Assembly (NCBI RefSeq): GCF_008831285.2
Contig: NC_045141.1
Location: forward strand, 4,729,224 to 4,793,223
DNA from: Nymphaea colorata
Lineage: Eukaryota; Streptophyta; Magnoliopsida; Nymphaeales; Nymphaeaceae
Direction: 5' to 3'
Length of the DNA: 64,000 bases
Position numbers and translations under genes: made by a program. Below the pieces are notes generated by a model, which worked only from the letters and a program-made list of their open reading frames with translations, did not search any database and was not told where the DNA came from. Within the stretch, counting starts at the first letter, position 1. Each line of letters starts with the position of its first letter. Positions 10,852 to 22,415 of this stretch are shown here, in pieces.

Positions 10852-11317
10852 TTCATTGTGTTACCTTGTTAGTCAAAAGTAGAATTTATGTTGTTGGGGA
10901 TTAGGTCCCCTACATTTGTTAAGCAGAATCAATCTGTGCGATGCAGAAAGAACAGCAGATTAATGCTAGTATTCACACTGATGTTTCCGAAGAATTGACC
11001 CAATCCTTCAAAAGCACACAAAAGGAAACAAGCCAAAACACACAGAAACACGTTAGCAGTTAAAGTGGATGAAAAGAGAGATTAATTTCTACATAAGACT
11101 GAAGAAGCCAAAAAGCATATTATTTGACATTCATTTCTTAGGCGACTTATAGCATAACTAGTACTCAAATATTTAAATTCACACGAAAAATAAGATCAAC
11201 ATTACTTGCACAAGCATATCAGTGCTGTATATGTTAGACTGTGTGTCAGAACCCCAACTATAGTTTCAAAATTTTAACAGAGGCCAAAATAGGATTTTTC
11301 AAATTTTTTTTATAATT

Positions 11318-11391
<74 letters not shown>

Positions 11392-12529
11392 TAATTTAAT
11401 GTATGCACAATGTTCAAATTTTTTTTATAAGTAAACTAAAATTTATGAAATTTACATATCAATGTTTGAAGTTTTTAAAATTTGATGGTGAGGGGCCAAG
11501 GCCCCTGCCGGCACCCCTGCCTCCGTCCCTGGTGTGTAGTGACTGTGGGGTCTGTCTAACTTACTACTAATAATTTTGGCTTGATATATAATATCTTGTT
11601 AGATATTGTGGAATTTTAATAGTCACTGGTGTCATGTCTTGAAGCATTAACATAGCTTAATGATTTTGGCAAAACCCAAAAAACCATAGCACCAAAGAAG
11701 ATGAACTTAATGAGCTTTTTTTTTGCAACGTTTCGTAACATATTGTATTGATGTTTTAGTCAATTAAATGGATTTCAATTTTATCAAAGTGCTTCCTAAA
11801 TTTTTTTTGTCACATTCAGGCCTGTACATAAGTATAAAAATTCAATCGCACAATTAGTATGCTTCACATATATTTTTGATGCTCATATCTTGCTTCAAGC
11901 GAGTAATCAAACCTGGTGATTGATTATACAGAATATATATGATAATTAATCACTGAGTTGATCTGACCATCACATGCAGATTCTAGTATTTGGATCCCTA
12001 TGTTGCTGGAATGACAAAAATCTAGCATCAATACGTTAAAGCACACAAATAAGCAATTATTTCACATAACACTATATAACTATCAAAATCATATATACCT
12101 GTGGAAGATAAGTAGATGATGCAAGCCAACAAACACCAACATCAAAATAGGCATCTTAAACGTGTTATCCGAGTGAAAGAATCCATGATCAAAGATTCAT
12201 GCTAGAAGCTCTAGGAACAAAGCAGGAACTAGGGGTCGTCTGGTAATCACAACAGGACATTATTGTTATATGTATCTGCCACGATATTTAGGAGAGATTC
12301 ATGGAATGTTGTAACATAATATTACATAAATCTGCCTAATATTTGGGACAAATATATGGAACAGTTACATACTGTTATTGTTGGCATATACAAAATCAAG
12401 TTAGAAAGCATGGAGAATTAAAATGAAAAATAACCTGTGAAAGTTCAACAAAGAGAACTTTAGAATTTGTCATTGAATCGACATGGTCAATGATAGCCGA
12501 AGGGTCATATAGAGCCAATTCCCCCAAAT
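10852..12529. repeat. Part of the duplicated block (matches 51481-52596)
   Basis: Closely parallel sequence in the same order, with small indels. Shared landmarks include GGGCCAAGGCCCCTGCCGG (11495 and 51945) and the stretch around CACTGAGTTGATCTGACC (11950 and 52420). No coding sequence was seen. About 490 bp here (about 12127-12618) is absent from the other copy. Confidence 0.8.
11321..11384. repeat. Poly(T) tract, 32 T + G + 31 T
   Basis: The tract lies between two copies of TTCAAATTTTTTTTATAA (11298 and 11416). The matching place in the paralogous block (about 51870) lacks the tract and has one such copy, so this is a local duplication plus slippage event in this block only. Confidence 0.95.
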
Positions 12530-12947
12530 TAGGGCTGTCAATGTATCTGAGTTTAATTGGATATCTAACCAAACCAGTTCAAGAAATAACGGATATGAAA
12601 AAAAAAATTAATATCCGATTAAGAAATTGGATTGGATTCAGATTTAAGAAACGACATCTGACTGGATTCAGATTCAGATTTGGATGTACATATATATCCA
12701 ATTGAATTTGGATTCAGATTCACAGCCAGAATGGATTTAATTTTAAATAAAAATCTTATATTCAAATGCTCTTACATTTTGAAAATCAGCTAGAATTGAT
12801 TCAAAATTCGAATTCAGATTGTGATATTCGATTTTAGATTCATTGTTTGTATTCGAATCAGAATTTGAATGTGGATATGTGAATATCCAAAAAAACAGAT
12901 ATAGTTCAAGATTTATCTCATTTGAATCTTATATAATAACATCCCTA
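12530..12947. mobile_element. hAT-like miniature element (GATTCAGATT family), full length
   Basis: It begins TAGGGCTGTCAATG and ends AATAACATCCCTA, giving short inverted ends TAGGGNTGT. The interior is built of variants of GGATTCAGATTTGGAT. Flanks CCCCAAAT and TTCCCAAA resemble each other but are not an exact 8-bp duplication. A copy truncated at its left end is at 52597-52925. Confidence 0.6.
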
Positions 12948-12984
12948 TTCCCAAATCCAATCACAACTCCAGAAAGACAGCATT

Positions 12985-13290
12985 TTTTTTGGAAAGAACG
13001 TTAAAAATGAAAAAAATACGTTTGACCCGTTTCTAACGTTTTTTTTATGTTTTTTCACTTTTTTCATTTTTTAAAATTTTTAATGCCACATTTTTTTTCA
13101 ATTTCTATTTTTTATTTGTTGCAAATCTATTTATCTTTTCATGTTTGTGTTACTAGTTTCTCTCTTATTTTATTTTTCACTCATTTTTATTTTTTTAAAA
13201 CTTTTAAAAATTTACCATATTTTTTCCATTTTTTTAAGCTCGCCGTATTATACTCAATAATAACCTTGCCGTTTAAAACTTCGTGTTGTT
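12985..13290. repeat. T-rich dispersed repeat
   Basis: This matches 53255-53580 (CGTTAAAAATG, GTTTTTTTTA, TTTAATGCCA, ATTTGTTGCAAAT, CCTTGCCGTTTAAAAC). Its A-rich complement resembles 8100-8240, 31260-31460 and 49720-49800, next to RLK copies. The nature is unknown; low complexity makes the boundaries uncertain. Confidence 0.5.
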
Positions 13291-13365
13291 ATATATATAT
13301 ATATATATAGGGCATATTTCGTATTAAAAAATTGCAGATTATAAATTTTCACGAATTCCTAGCAG

Positions 13366-15511
13366 AGGCTGTTAACAGTATAAATGCTAGTTCTTTTTAA
13401 TAAATCTAGTTTCACTTTTTATTTAGCTTAGTAATCAACTGATCAACCTTGGTGCATGTAAATTTAAACTGTCAAAGAAAGGTACGAAAATTTGACAGAA
13501 ATCCTTAAGGAAGTCATGTTTATTCATGCCATCTATTATTGTTAGATGTCATATGCAAAGTCTGGATGATGTGAAATGTCCATGACCTTTAAATTTGACG
13601 ATTGGAAGCTCCAATCTATCACATTTTATTTCAATATGGAAAAAAGATTTCACTGCTGCAAGTAATATAGGGACTTTCAAAAGTGATAAGATGAGCTAAG
13701 ACACTAAATCTAAAGCTCTGAATTGATAGGCCACCAAAAGTTTCAAGGAATCCCATCAATTTGGAATTTCAGTCATAGTTATAACAGAAAAATATAATTA
13801 TTATACTTTTTACTTGCTAAACTTTCAAAAAGCCAAAATGTTTAACAATTGCTAATAATGTGACATTTGGAAAACTTAAGCATGTAGGAAAAAAATCAAA
13901 ATTTCGACTTTTCCATTGATTTGCAGAAATTTTCAAAATTTCTTTTCCTTTTTTTTGCAAAGTATTGTCATAACCACTTTATTGACCACAGTTTTCAAAT
14001 CTCAAAGACTGATTGAAATGTTCCAATGCAAAAGTTCTTAATTTTGTTCCCAAGTTTGAGACAATAAGGGCAACGACCAAGAACACAAGTTCATCAGAGG
14101 AGAAAAAGAATAATCCAAACATATTCTGTAAGAGAGAATCCCACAGCACAAGAAGCCCTGGTACAGGTTGAGTCTTTCCATTTGCGACGATGGGAACAGT
14201 ACGAATGATGTAGGAAGAAGCAGAAGAGAGTATACAAAAGAATGAGAAATGCAATCATAATCCAAGCGGACCCTGAAACAGAGCCTTAGGTGGTTGATCA
14301 TATCCTTATCAAGGCTATGGAAAACTCATCTCATAGCATCAACTTCTTGTACTGCAAAGGGATGTATGGACATGCAAGGTAAAAAATAGTGAGAGCATTG
14401 GCTTCTTTTAGGTCCCGTTTGATGCACAGGAGAAATCCTGTGCATCAGGGTAAAGTTTTACTTTTTCGTTTTTGTATCGTTCTTCTGGATTAAATGCTGA
14501 AAAATTAAACGTGGAAAAATAGTACCCTGCAACAGAGCCTCAGGGGGTTGATCACATTCCTGGTCAGCCTTAAAGGGAATCGATTTACAAAAAGCCTTGA
14601 TCACATCCTTATGAAGACTATGGTGAACTCCTCCCATAACATCAACCCTTTGTACTGCAAAAGGGATGTATCAAGGTGAAAAATAATGAGAGCATTACCC
14701 TTGTGCTTCTTTTAATAACAGTTCGAATGCCTACCCTCCAGCAGATCCATTTCTTGAGAGCAAACTCCCACTCACCCGAAATCCCTGCACAAGTATCTAA
14801 TTCTGTTTACATAAAAAGATGGAATACCAACCCATGCAGTTAAGACAGCATGACTCACTAATTTCCTTCATTTAGCAGGACCTGTAGTCGAAAGGACATC
14901 GAAGCCAGAAAAAAAACAAGTTGCACTCCATATCAAGGTGCTGAATCAGAGCAGTGGTGGAGTCAGAAATTTTTGTCTTTAAACTTCAACCTTTAAAGAA
15001 CACTCTAAGTTTAAATTTACATTTATTTAAAGAGGAAACTTCAACCTTTTTCTAGACTTCCAAAGGGTAAGTTAATTTACATTTCTTAAAATCTGGGAGG
15101 GTACACTGAACTCATGATAACCATGTGAAGGGTTTTTTTTTTCCCTAATTCTTGAGGGCATTTTTTCCTCTTTCTAACTTGGGTAATTTGGCACCCGGAC
15201 CTTTGACTTGACTGCTGGGGGCCGCCTATTCGATCTATTGACCTAGCATGAGGAAGAACAACTTATGCAAGACAAATTCCACAGGGACAAATTGTCACCA
15301 TTCTGAGGTCAGTTGGATGAAGGGAACATCTTTTAGGAGAATGATCTCATTATACCGTTTTGAGGGAAGAAGCCACCCAAGAGTTTAAACATTCAGCTCG
15401 AGTGCTGTCAAAATTAAAACTAAGAAGTGAATCATTGACACTTGCTCATGCCGTGAGCACTCTCACTACACAGGTACCTCACACCACTTCAGCACACACT
15501 TGATCCACTTG
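13366..15511. repeat. Duplicated non-coding block, four copies in the window
   Basis: It matches 53640-54690, 58900-59870 and 61760-62560 in the same orientation. Shared landmarks are CTGATTGAAATGTTCCAATGC, AAGCCCTGGTACAGGTTGAG and ATGATGTAGGAAGAAG. On the minus strand the copies share hydrophobic, partly open segments (13979-14254, 54297-54590, 59636-59827), but indels shift the frame between copies. I therefore treat it as a decayed gene fragment at best. Confidence 0.7.
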
Positions 15512-15863
15512 TAGGGCTATATATGGGCTGAGTCAAATTTGAGCTTTGTTCAGCTTGGCTCGAGCTCGAGTTTAACTTTACAAGGTCAGCTTGAACTCGA
15601 TTTGATAGACCATGCCACAGCTCGAGCATGACTATTTTAAGCTCGTTTACCAACTCCCCATTTAACCTGATTTCTTTTTTTGGTTTTAAGTTTGAAAATT
15701 TTCAAAAGAATGCCTAGATAAATGGATTACTCAAGTTCAATCAAATCAATTTTACGAAACTCGAACTTGACTTGTTTATAATCGTGAGTTTTGAGTTAAG
15801 CTTGAGCTTAACAGAGCAAATTCGAGTCGAGCTTGAGTTGGCTCAACTCGTTTTACAGCTCTA
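15512..15863. mobile_element. hAT-like miniature element (GAGCTCGAG family) with target-site duplication
   Basis: It starts TAGGGCTATATATGGGC and ends ACAGCTCTA, so the ends are imperfect inverted repeats. Flanking octamers are TCCACTTG (15504-15511) and TCCACATG (15864-15871), an 8-bp duplication with one mismatch, the length expected of hAT transposition. It encodes nothing. The copies at 60550-60885 and 63280-63620 sit in the same block context and are the same insertion, duplicated. Confidence 0.75.
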
Positions 15864-15942
15864 TCCACATGACACACACAAATGGACTTGTCCCCTGTTT
15901 ATAATGGTGAAACATGTCAGTTGGAGTGGGGAAGCTTCAACC

Positions 15943-16503
15943 TAAGGATGTCAACATGTCTGATTTGAATGGAATGTCCAAGCCAACTGCTCCTGAAACA
16001 TTTGGATGAAGAAAATAAATTTACTAACCAACTAAAACATGAGATGGGATTGGAAATTAAGAAATGACATCCGATTAGATTTAGATTCATATATGCATAA
16101 ATATTCGAATGGATTCAGATTTAGTTATATTTAGTCGCATTCAGTTCAGATTCAAATATACAAAAATGTCGGATCAGATCCAGAGGGGACTTAGGTTTAA
16201 ATAAAAATTCTATATTCAATGCTCTTACAGTTTGTAAATCAGCCAGATTCAGTTCAAAATATGGATTCAGATTCAAATTCATATATGAATATAAAAATAG
16301 GATTCAGGTTGGATCCTGATTGTGACATCTGATTTCAGATTCAGATTTGGATGAAAAAAATGGATTTAGATCAGATTCAAATTATGAAATCTGATTTTGG
16401 ATGAGAAAAAAATTCAGATTCAGATTGTGGATTCTGATTCAAATTTGGATATAAATTCGGCCATGAATATATTTTATTTAAATTGAATCCATTGGCATCC
16501 ATC
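15943..16503. mobile_element. GATTCAGATT-family miniature element
   Basis: It begins AAGGATGTCAAC, ends TTGGCATCCATCTT (inverted match GGATGYCAA), and has an interior of repeated GGATTCAGATTCAAAT. The same insertion is seen at 57590-58085, 60960-61445 and from 63690 to the window end, in the duplicated blocks. Confidence 0.6.
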
Positions 16504-18480
16504 TTTGCAGATTTCCCCACTTTTCTAATGTGAAAATGGTTGTTCATGTCACTAGTTATTCTCCAGTCTTCTTGAAATTTCTTTTTATTTTATTATGTTT
16601 TCTTGTTCTAACCGAAGACGGCGTTCCAATTCCAGTGACCTTTGAGCTCAGCTGCCAAGAATGAATATACATTGTAGGGGTCGACAAAACATCTCATGGT
16701 AAATTTTGACTCAAGTTCTGACAATGATTTATCTCTTCAGTAGAACCTGGACACGCTTCTCTCATTGTAATTTTTGTCTTAACACTGTTTGAAAACCATG
16801 CCTCAGTTTTCCACTGGACAATTCATTTAAGACAAGTTATCCAATGAAACTCATTTGAGACAGTTTCCACCTACAATGTCATTTATGTAATGACTCGTGG
16901 CCGGAGCCTAACTAGAATTTAGCAATATTGAAGTCTATTTCGAGTAAAAAAATCCGTAGCCTATTATGTAGGCTAGATTCCAGTTTTTTTTTTCTACGTT
17001 GCAACATAAATTGAAAAGCTAACAATAACTTGCTCAAATTTAAATAAAGTAACTGCTTGTATTACATAAATTGCTGTTAAACAAAGAAATTTAAACTTGT
17101 GCTTTTAGTGCACCACTAAAAGTTAGATGAGCATTTAGAGGAGTTCCATAAGTTTTTGGATTCAGGTTTGCTTTGAATTTGAACTCAGAATCAATGACAG
17201 ATTTGAATCCAAATCACTAATTATTTTTTATTCCAGTATCATATGTGACAAAGGATTTGGAGACTACCCGATATCCGACTCGAATTGGCATCCAATAGGA
17301 GGAATTTATTTGCCCGTGGATCTGAGATCCACTCAGATCTCAAATCTTTTTTCTATATGACCCACTGTTCAAACAAACAGTGGATTCCACGTGAGTGAAA
17401 AATGCAGATGTTAAATCCAAAAACTTATTAGTGCAAATGTTGAATATCAGCTGGATTTGAGTTCCAAATCCAGATTCAGATTCAGATTCATAAATGAATA
17501 TAAAAGTCACATTCGGATTGGAACCAGATTTTGAATTCTGATTTCACATACAAATTCGGATATGACCTTCTCTCATTCGTATTCAAATCCGAGTGTATGA
17601 ATATCTGAAAAGGAGAATACGGTTAATATATAAAAGTAACTAAAACAGCAAATTATAAACAAAAATAGTGCCAATTTGATGCAGGAGTTTTCAATCTTTT
17701 CACCGATTTTTCAAAGAAACTGGCTGGTGAAAGCAGCCTTGTGGTTTGGTTCATAATCCTGCCTGTTCTAGGTTATTTTGATTATTCTTGTTTCGAAAAC
17801 CTATCAAAACTCACTTCTCAGCCCTTTTGGAGCCAAAAAAAACTCAATTTAATCGGCCTGGGGAAGCCAATTTTGGTACTGAAAATCAAAGATTTGCTGC
17901 AGGAAAAGCAGAATAACCGACCAGCCACTGGATTTTCTCCAAAACCGATCAAATGTGAAGCACTTCTACTCGTTTCTTGATGCAAAAACGCTCTAGCTCT
18001 ACCTAAACCGTTTTCAAGCAAAATCACTAATTTTCAATCTTTGGAAAACTGAATTGTGCATTGGAAATCAAGATTTTCTGCTGTAAAAGGAGAAATCGCA
18101 AGCCAATAGAAATCAGAGGTTTTCAGTTAAAGATTGACTCAAAGGTTGATAGGTTTTAATGAAAATCCTTTTAGGTCGATCCAAGAACCTTCTAGCACAA
18201 AAACTTCATAAAATCTTCCCAAAAGTATGAGACTTTTGTTCTAGAATCAATCGAATATCATGGTAGCAGGAATGCCGACATGCTAGCGGAAATAAATTTT
18301 TGATACTTTAAATTGACCACTCGCCATCGGGCCAGGAAGGAAGCCGTCCAGGCAGGGAGGCGATGTCGTCCAGGCAGGAAGGTACATTGTTCTTTTCTTT
18401 TCATTTCTTTTTTTTAATTCTAGAGTCATCAGGCGTGAAAACATAGGCAAGCATAAATGTGCTTTTAGAGGGTAATAATT
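16504..18480. other. Intergenic sequence with a decayed GATTCAGATT element, no gene seen
   Basis: 17150-17620 contains more GATTCAGATTCAGATTC sequence and is probably a decayed miniature element. 17650-18300 has no repeat or coding signal that I can support; short open frames on both strands at 17741-18027 overlap each other. Confidence 0.5.
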
Positions 18481-18484
18481 TTAT

Positions 18485-18735
18485 GTCATTTGGTTTATCA
18501 TGGAAGAACTGTGTGCATTTTTGTGAGATGTGAGATGCTTCCTGGTGGTACTAGGAATTCTCCATTCTGGAGACCGGACTTGATCCGGTTGGACTAAGCT
18601 CAGCTGCCACTTGATCACCTGATTTTGGATCCACAAATTTGGAGCAAACAGATTTAGATTGGTCATGCAATTTCATAACTGAATAAAATTGTGGGTCCAA
18701 TATTCAAGTGGGATCCAATAAGGATCCCAATTTAT
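18485..18735 (-). repeat. Fragment of the copy A/C retroelement
   Basis: It matches 33600-33965 of copy C in the same orientation (GATGCTTCCTGGTGG, TCTCCATTCTGGA, TTTTGGATCCA, CAAGTGGGATCCAATAAGGAT) and the reverse complement of about 815-1160 in copy A. It lacks the middle part found in the other copies. It lies just beyond the 3' end of RLK2. Confidence 0.75.
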
Positions 18736-18797
18736 ACATATAAAGGATTGGTTTATATTTGTCATTCTTCCAAAGCGGAAGCCTTCCGTCGTATCAT

Positions 18798-19161
18798 TTA
18801 AAGCCTAGCGACCACCTCCTTCATGCCCATTCTCTCAGTTGGTGCTTTCCTTGAACATGACAACCCCGTCTCCATGATCATGACAAGCAGCTCATATAGA
18901 ACAGTTCCGCTGTTATTTTGCTTCAGAAGATGTCCTTCGGCAGCATGATCTGACACCGTTTCGCTGTTATTTTGCTTCAGAAGATGACCATCGATGACAT
19001 CTGAAATTGCAAGCGAAACGCTTCAGCCACCCACTGCCTCAAAGTAAAGTCCCCATTAAAACTTTCATCGGTAGGCTTTCTTCTGGTAAACACCTCAAGC
19101 AGAAGAATCCCATAGCTGTAGACATCTGCTTTGGTCGACACCTTTCTGGTGGCCCTGAATT
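18798..19161 (-). pseudogene. RLK2 exon 2: kinase C-lobe end and tail
   Basis: Acceptor AG at 19162-19163 joins in phase to exon 1 to restore APEF. The exon encodes KVSTKADVYSYGILLLEVF (subdomain IX) and TLRQWVAEAF, then shifts frame by one base near 19010. It resumes as AISDVIDGHLLKQNNS and ends near KEVVARL with TAA at 18798-18800, earlier than in RLK4. A 54-bp in-frame tandem duplication (about 18908-18990) repeats HLLKQNNS and adds 18 codons, a feature not seen in the other copies. Confidence 0.8.
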
Positions 19162-19696
19162 CTAATTCATCCACCCAACAAGGTCAGCCATGATCATGGC
19201 AATATTTAGTAGACAATGCACATTGTCGTTAATGCAATGGTTTCAGAAATAAAGAAAGCGGTGCAAAAAATTAGGACTAATTATTTTATTTTGATTTATG
19301 GTGTACACGAAACTCTATTTTTTGTTTCCATGCATTTTTAAGGAGAAAGTGAAATTTTACTAAAGAAGAAACACACTCAAAAGGCAAACTTGCTGGCATT
19401 AATGTATGTGTGTGAATAATTAGGTTTAATGTTCACCATCTTATTTGATTCAGACTCATATTCAAATGCAAAATTGCATAGTATCATCCCCATTAATTTC
19501 ACTTATTAATCTGATTTTTCTCTTTTTCATAATAAAATCCAAGTAATCAGTTGTCAACTGGTTGGTAATCTAAAATTAAAGCTTCATATTTGGAAATTAT
19601 GGATGTTGATAAAACTTCCTCTCCATGGTAAGCAGGACCAAGTTGTCTAAGAAGCAGTTCAAGCATAGAATTTATGATAGGACAAAGACTTGGTAC
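19162..19696 (-). other. RLK2 intron (535 bp)
   Basis: Donor CCAG|GTACC and acceptor TTAG|AATTC lie at the same codon position as in RLK4 and RLK5. It is shorter than those introns (1391 and 1159 bp). Confidence 0.85.
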
Positions 19697-20912
19697 CTGG
19701 TGCAATGTATCCGGTGGTTCCGAGCGTACTTGTAAGAGTTGAAGATTTGTGACCAACTAGCATCTTTGCAATGCCAAAGTCACCAACATGTGCTGTCATA
19801 TTCTCATCTAGGATCACATTACTTGGCTTTAGATCACAATGAACAATAGTCTCCCAGCAATCATGGTGAAGATATTCTAGTGCATAAGCAACATCAATCA
19901 TGACACCCAATCTTTGGAAGAGATTCAAGTGATGGCCACCTGAATATAGACAGACTTCTAGGCTCCCAAGGGCCATGTATTGGAGAACTAAAGCCTTGAA
20001 ATCTTCTCTGGAGCAAGATGTGATGACTCTAAGAAGGTTTCGGTGTCTAATTTGGCACATTACATTGCATTCAATGTCAAAACATTTTGATGCTCCCTCA
20101 GATAACAAGTTTAGGACCTTAACAGCCACCATTGTTCCATACGCCAAAATTCCTTTATACACTGAACCAATGCTTCCAGTACCCATAAAATTTGCATTGC
20201 TGAAGTTGTTTGTCACTTGAGATAACATTTTGTATGTGATCACTGGGAGGGCAATTCCATGAAATCTTTCAACCTCATGATAATGTCTCTCCAACCCCGT
20301 CTTTCTATATTTTGCAACAAAGATGAGTATCCATACAATGAGTAGAAGCGCAAAGACCCCACTTGCTAAAAAAATATCAACTTTGATCATGTTGACAATG
20401 TTGTGCTTCTTCACTCCATCTGAGCATACTGGCACATGGAACTTGGGAGCTCCACATAGTGCATAATTTCCTACAAATGAATCTATGGAAAGGTTTGTGA
20501 AATTTCCACCACTTGGAATCGCTCCTTCCAATCGGTTGAAGGATAAGTCCAAGACTTGGAGTTGTTGAAGATTTTCCAATGATTTTGGAATCCCACCGCA
20601 AAGCTTATTATGGGAAAGGTCAATAATTTTAATATTTACCATACCATCAAGGTTTCCGGGAATGTGGCCATCAAATGAATTTTTGGAGAGATTCAAATAC
20701 TCTAGCCTTTGGAGCTCTGATAAGGACACAGGCAGCTCTCCGCTCAACTGGTTTACAGAGACATCCATTTTGTCCACTGCAACCAAATTTCCCACATCTA
20801 AAGGCAGGAGACCAGTGAAAGAGTTGTCTTGCAAGTAAAGCCATATCAAATCCTTCAACTCACAAAGGGCAGGAGGAAGTGCTGATGAGAAACTGTTTGA
20901 ATTTAAGCACAA
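19697..20912 (-). CDS. RLK2 open segment: last LRRs, membrane helix and kinase to APE
   Basis: This is an uninterrupted 405-codon stretch from an internal Met. Residues 1-145 are LRRs (LxxLxLxxN-xLxGxIP), and 149-165 is the C-cap with paired Cys. About 179-199 is the membrane helix (FLASGVFALLLIVWILIFV). The kinase follows: Gly-loop GTGSIGSV (244-251), VAVK Lys265, alpha-C Glu281, catalytic HCDLKPSN (His358, Cys before Asp360, so non-RD) and DFG 378-380. All catalytic residues are present, so any product containing it could still fold as a kinase. Whether it is expressed is unknown; no start signal for a short form was identified. Confidence 0.8.
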
Positions 20913-21028
20913 CTTCTGTAGATTCTGTGATTGTTTATAGAGGTTGAGATTGGCCCACTTAGTGCATTATTGTCCAAATAAAGGTTACCCATGTGGACCA
21001 ATTGGTAAAGTGAGTTTGGAATTGAACC

Positions 21029-21652
21029 TTATAAGGCATTGCCAGAAAGAGTTAATTCCTGTAACTTTTCCATTGATCCCATATTTGGTGGAATAGACCC
21101 CTTTATTTTGTTGAAACTCAAGTCTAAGGACATCAACTTTGTCAAGTTGGGTAAAGCTAATGGGATAGTACCCTCAATCTCATTAAAGGAAAGGTCAAGG
21201 TTCCACCAGGTGGTTGTGAGGTTTCCAATGGAGACCGGAAGAATACCATTTAGAAGGTTTTTTGAGAGATAAACTTCTTTTACCATTCGACACTTGGTGA
21301 AGGATGTGAGAGTGGAAAGCTCACGATTTCCAGGGGCATTGGTGAACATATTTCCCCAAAGACAAAGCCTCCTGAGTTGTGTCAGACTACCTAATTCTAA
21401 CGGTATAGGACCACTAAATTTATTGTCTTCTGCAGTAAGAATTTGGAGACTAGTAGCATTTGAAAAAGAAGGTGGAAAAGGGCCATCAAAGTTGTTTGCA
21501 CCCAAGTAGAGTTCCTTGAGATTAAGCAGGAAGCGGCCAGCATCTTTAGGGAGATGCCTTGTGAGTTGATTCATCTCAAAGCTCAAAAACTGAAGAGCAG
21601 ATAGGTTAAACAAGCTCTCAGGCAATGCACCAGTGAGATTGTTCATTTGCAC
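21029..21652 (-). pseudogene. RLK2 open segment: middle LRR array
   Basis: About 207 codons of LRRs follow NNLTGALPESLFNLS: repeats such as GPIPLELGSLTQLRRLCLWG, NRELSTLTSFTKC, LLNGILPVSIGNLTT and GTIPLALPNLTKL. It is bounded upstream by the TAA at 21659-21661 and downstream by the TAA at 21029-21031. The same repeats are in RLK3 and RLK5 and are deleted in RLK4. Confidence 0.85.
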
Positions 21653-22415
21653 ATTAAATTATGTCAAGCGGGTTGCGCTTCCCAACCCGGAAGGAATCTT
21701 ACTGTGTATGTGATTTTGACCAATATCAACAGCGTCCAGTTTTGAGAGGTTGGCAAGTGACTGGAATGATTCCCGTGAGCCTGTTACCAAAAAGATTAAT
21801 GACCTTGAGTTTTGGCAAGCGGCCTAGGGACTCTGGAATGCTTCCATAGAATTCATTTTCTGGTGCCAAAAGTACTTGGAGATGATGACAGTGGCCCAGT
21901 GTTTGTGGAATTAACCCTTTAAATTGGTTTTTCCATAGGGAAAGTTTTTCCAACCAAGGGAGGCAACTAAAATCAATGGGAAGATGACCATGGAAGTTAT
22001 CGTTCCTGAGATCAAGAACCCGTAAGAAGGAGAGATTGCTGACGTATGGGGAGATTGTACCTTCAAGTGCCTTTCGAAGAGCTTCAGAGTAACGACCCTT
22101 TGTGAACCACGACTGCAAGAAACTCCATTCCAGTCACAGAAGGAGATGCTGGAATTCCAATTTGATAACACATTATAAGGGTCTTTAGTGACAAGAGATG
22201 TGAAAGACAGCAACGCCCATTGATCAGTCACATTGCTCAGAGAAGCAAGAGCTGAGATTGCCTCCCTCTGGCTGAGAACCAGAGTCAAGGTGAAGGCACA
22301 ACACAAAAGAATTTTTGGGGTTTTGGGAAAAAGCATTTTTTCTCTGTCGCATTTATCTTTGCTGAATTATTCGGCTGACTTATTTTTGGGGTTTTTATGT
22401 GTTTTTTCCCTATAA

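Larger units (their letters stand above)
18798..22336 (-). pseudogene. RLK2: LRR receptor-like kinase (LRR-XII, non-RD), frameshifted
   Basis: Exon 1 runs 22336 to 19697 and exon 2 19161 to 18798, with a 535-bp GT-AG intron splitting the codon for E in GYIAPE. The start gives a signal peptide (KILLCCAFTLTLVLS) but lacks the MATTG start of the other copies. LRRs, an LRR C-cap (GNYALCGAPKFHVPVC), a membrane helix and a non-RD kinase follow. Lesions: frameshifts near 22085 and 21765, TAA at 21659-21661 (Phe codon in relatives), TAA at 21029-21031 (Glu in relatives), a frameshift near 20940 and one near 19010 in exon 2. Intact relatives are plasma-membrane immune receptors that bind peptide or protein ligands. 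Assembly error could explain some single-base shifts, but not the nonsense codons. Confidence 0.88.

Noticed and set aside
12522-12955. Perfect 8-bp target duplication for the element at 12530
   Set aside because: Flanks CCCCAAAT and TTCCCAAA are similar but not aligned to the element ends, so the duplication is not proven.
13979-14301. Hydrophobic minus-strand open frames, repeated near 54297, 59636 and 62200
   Set aside because: Indels put the copies in different frames, so there is no sign of a conserved protein.
19975-21849. Plus-strand open frames opposite RLK2
   Set aside because: Antisense shadows of the LRR and kinase coding sequence.
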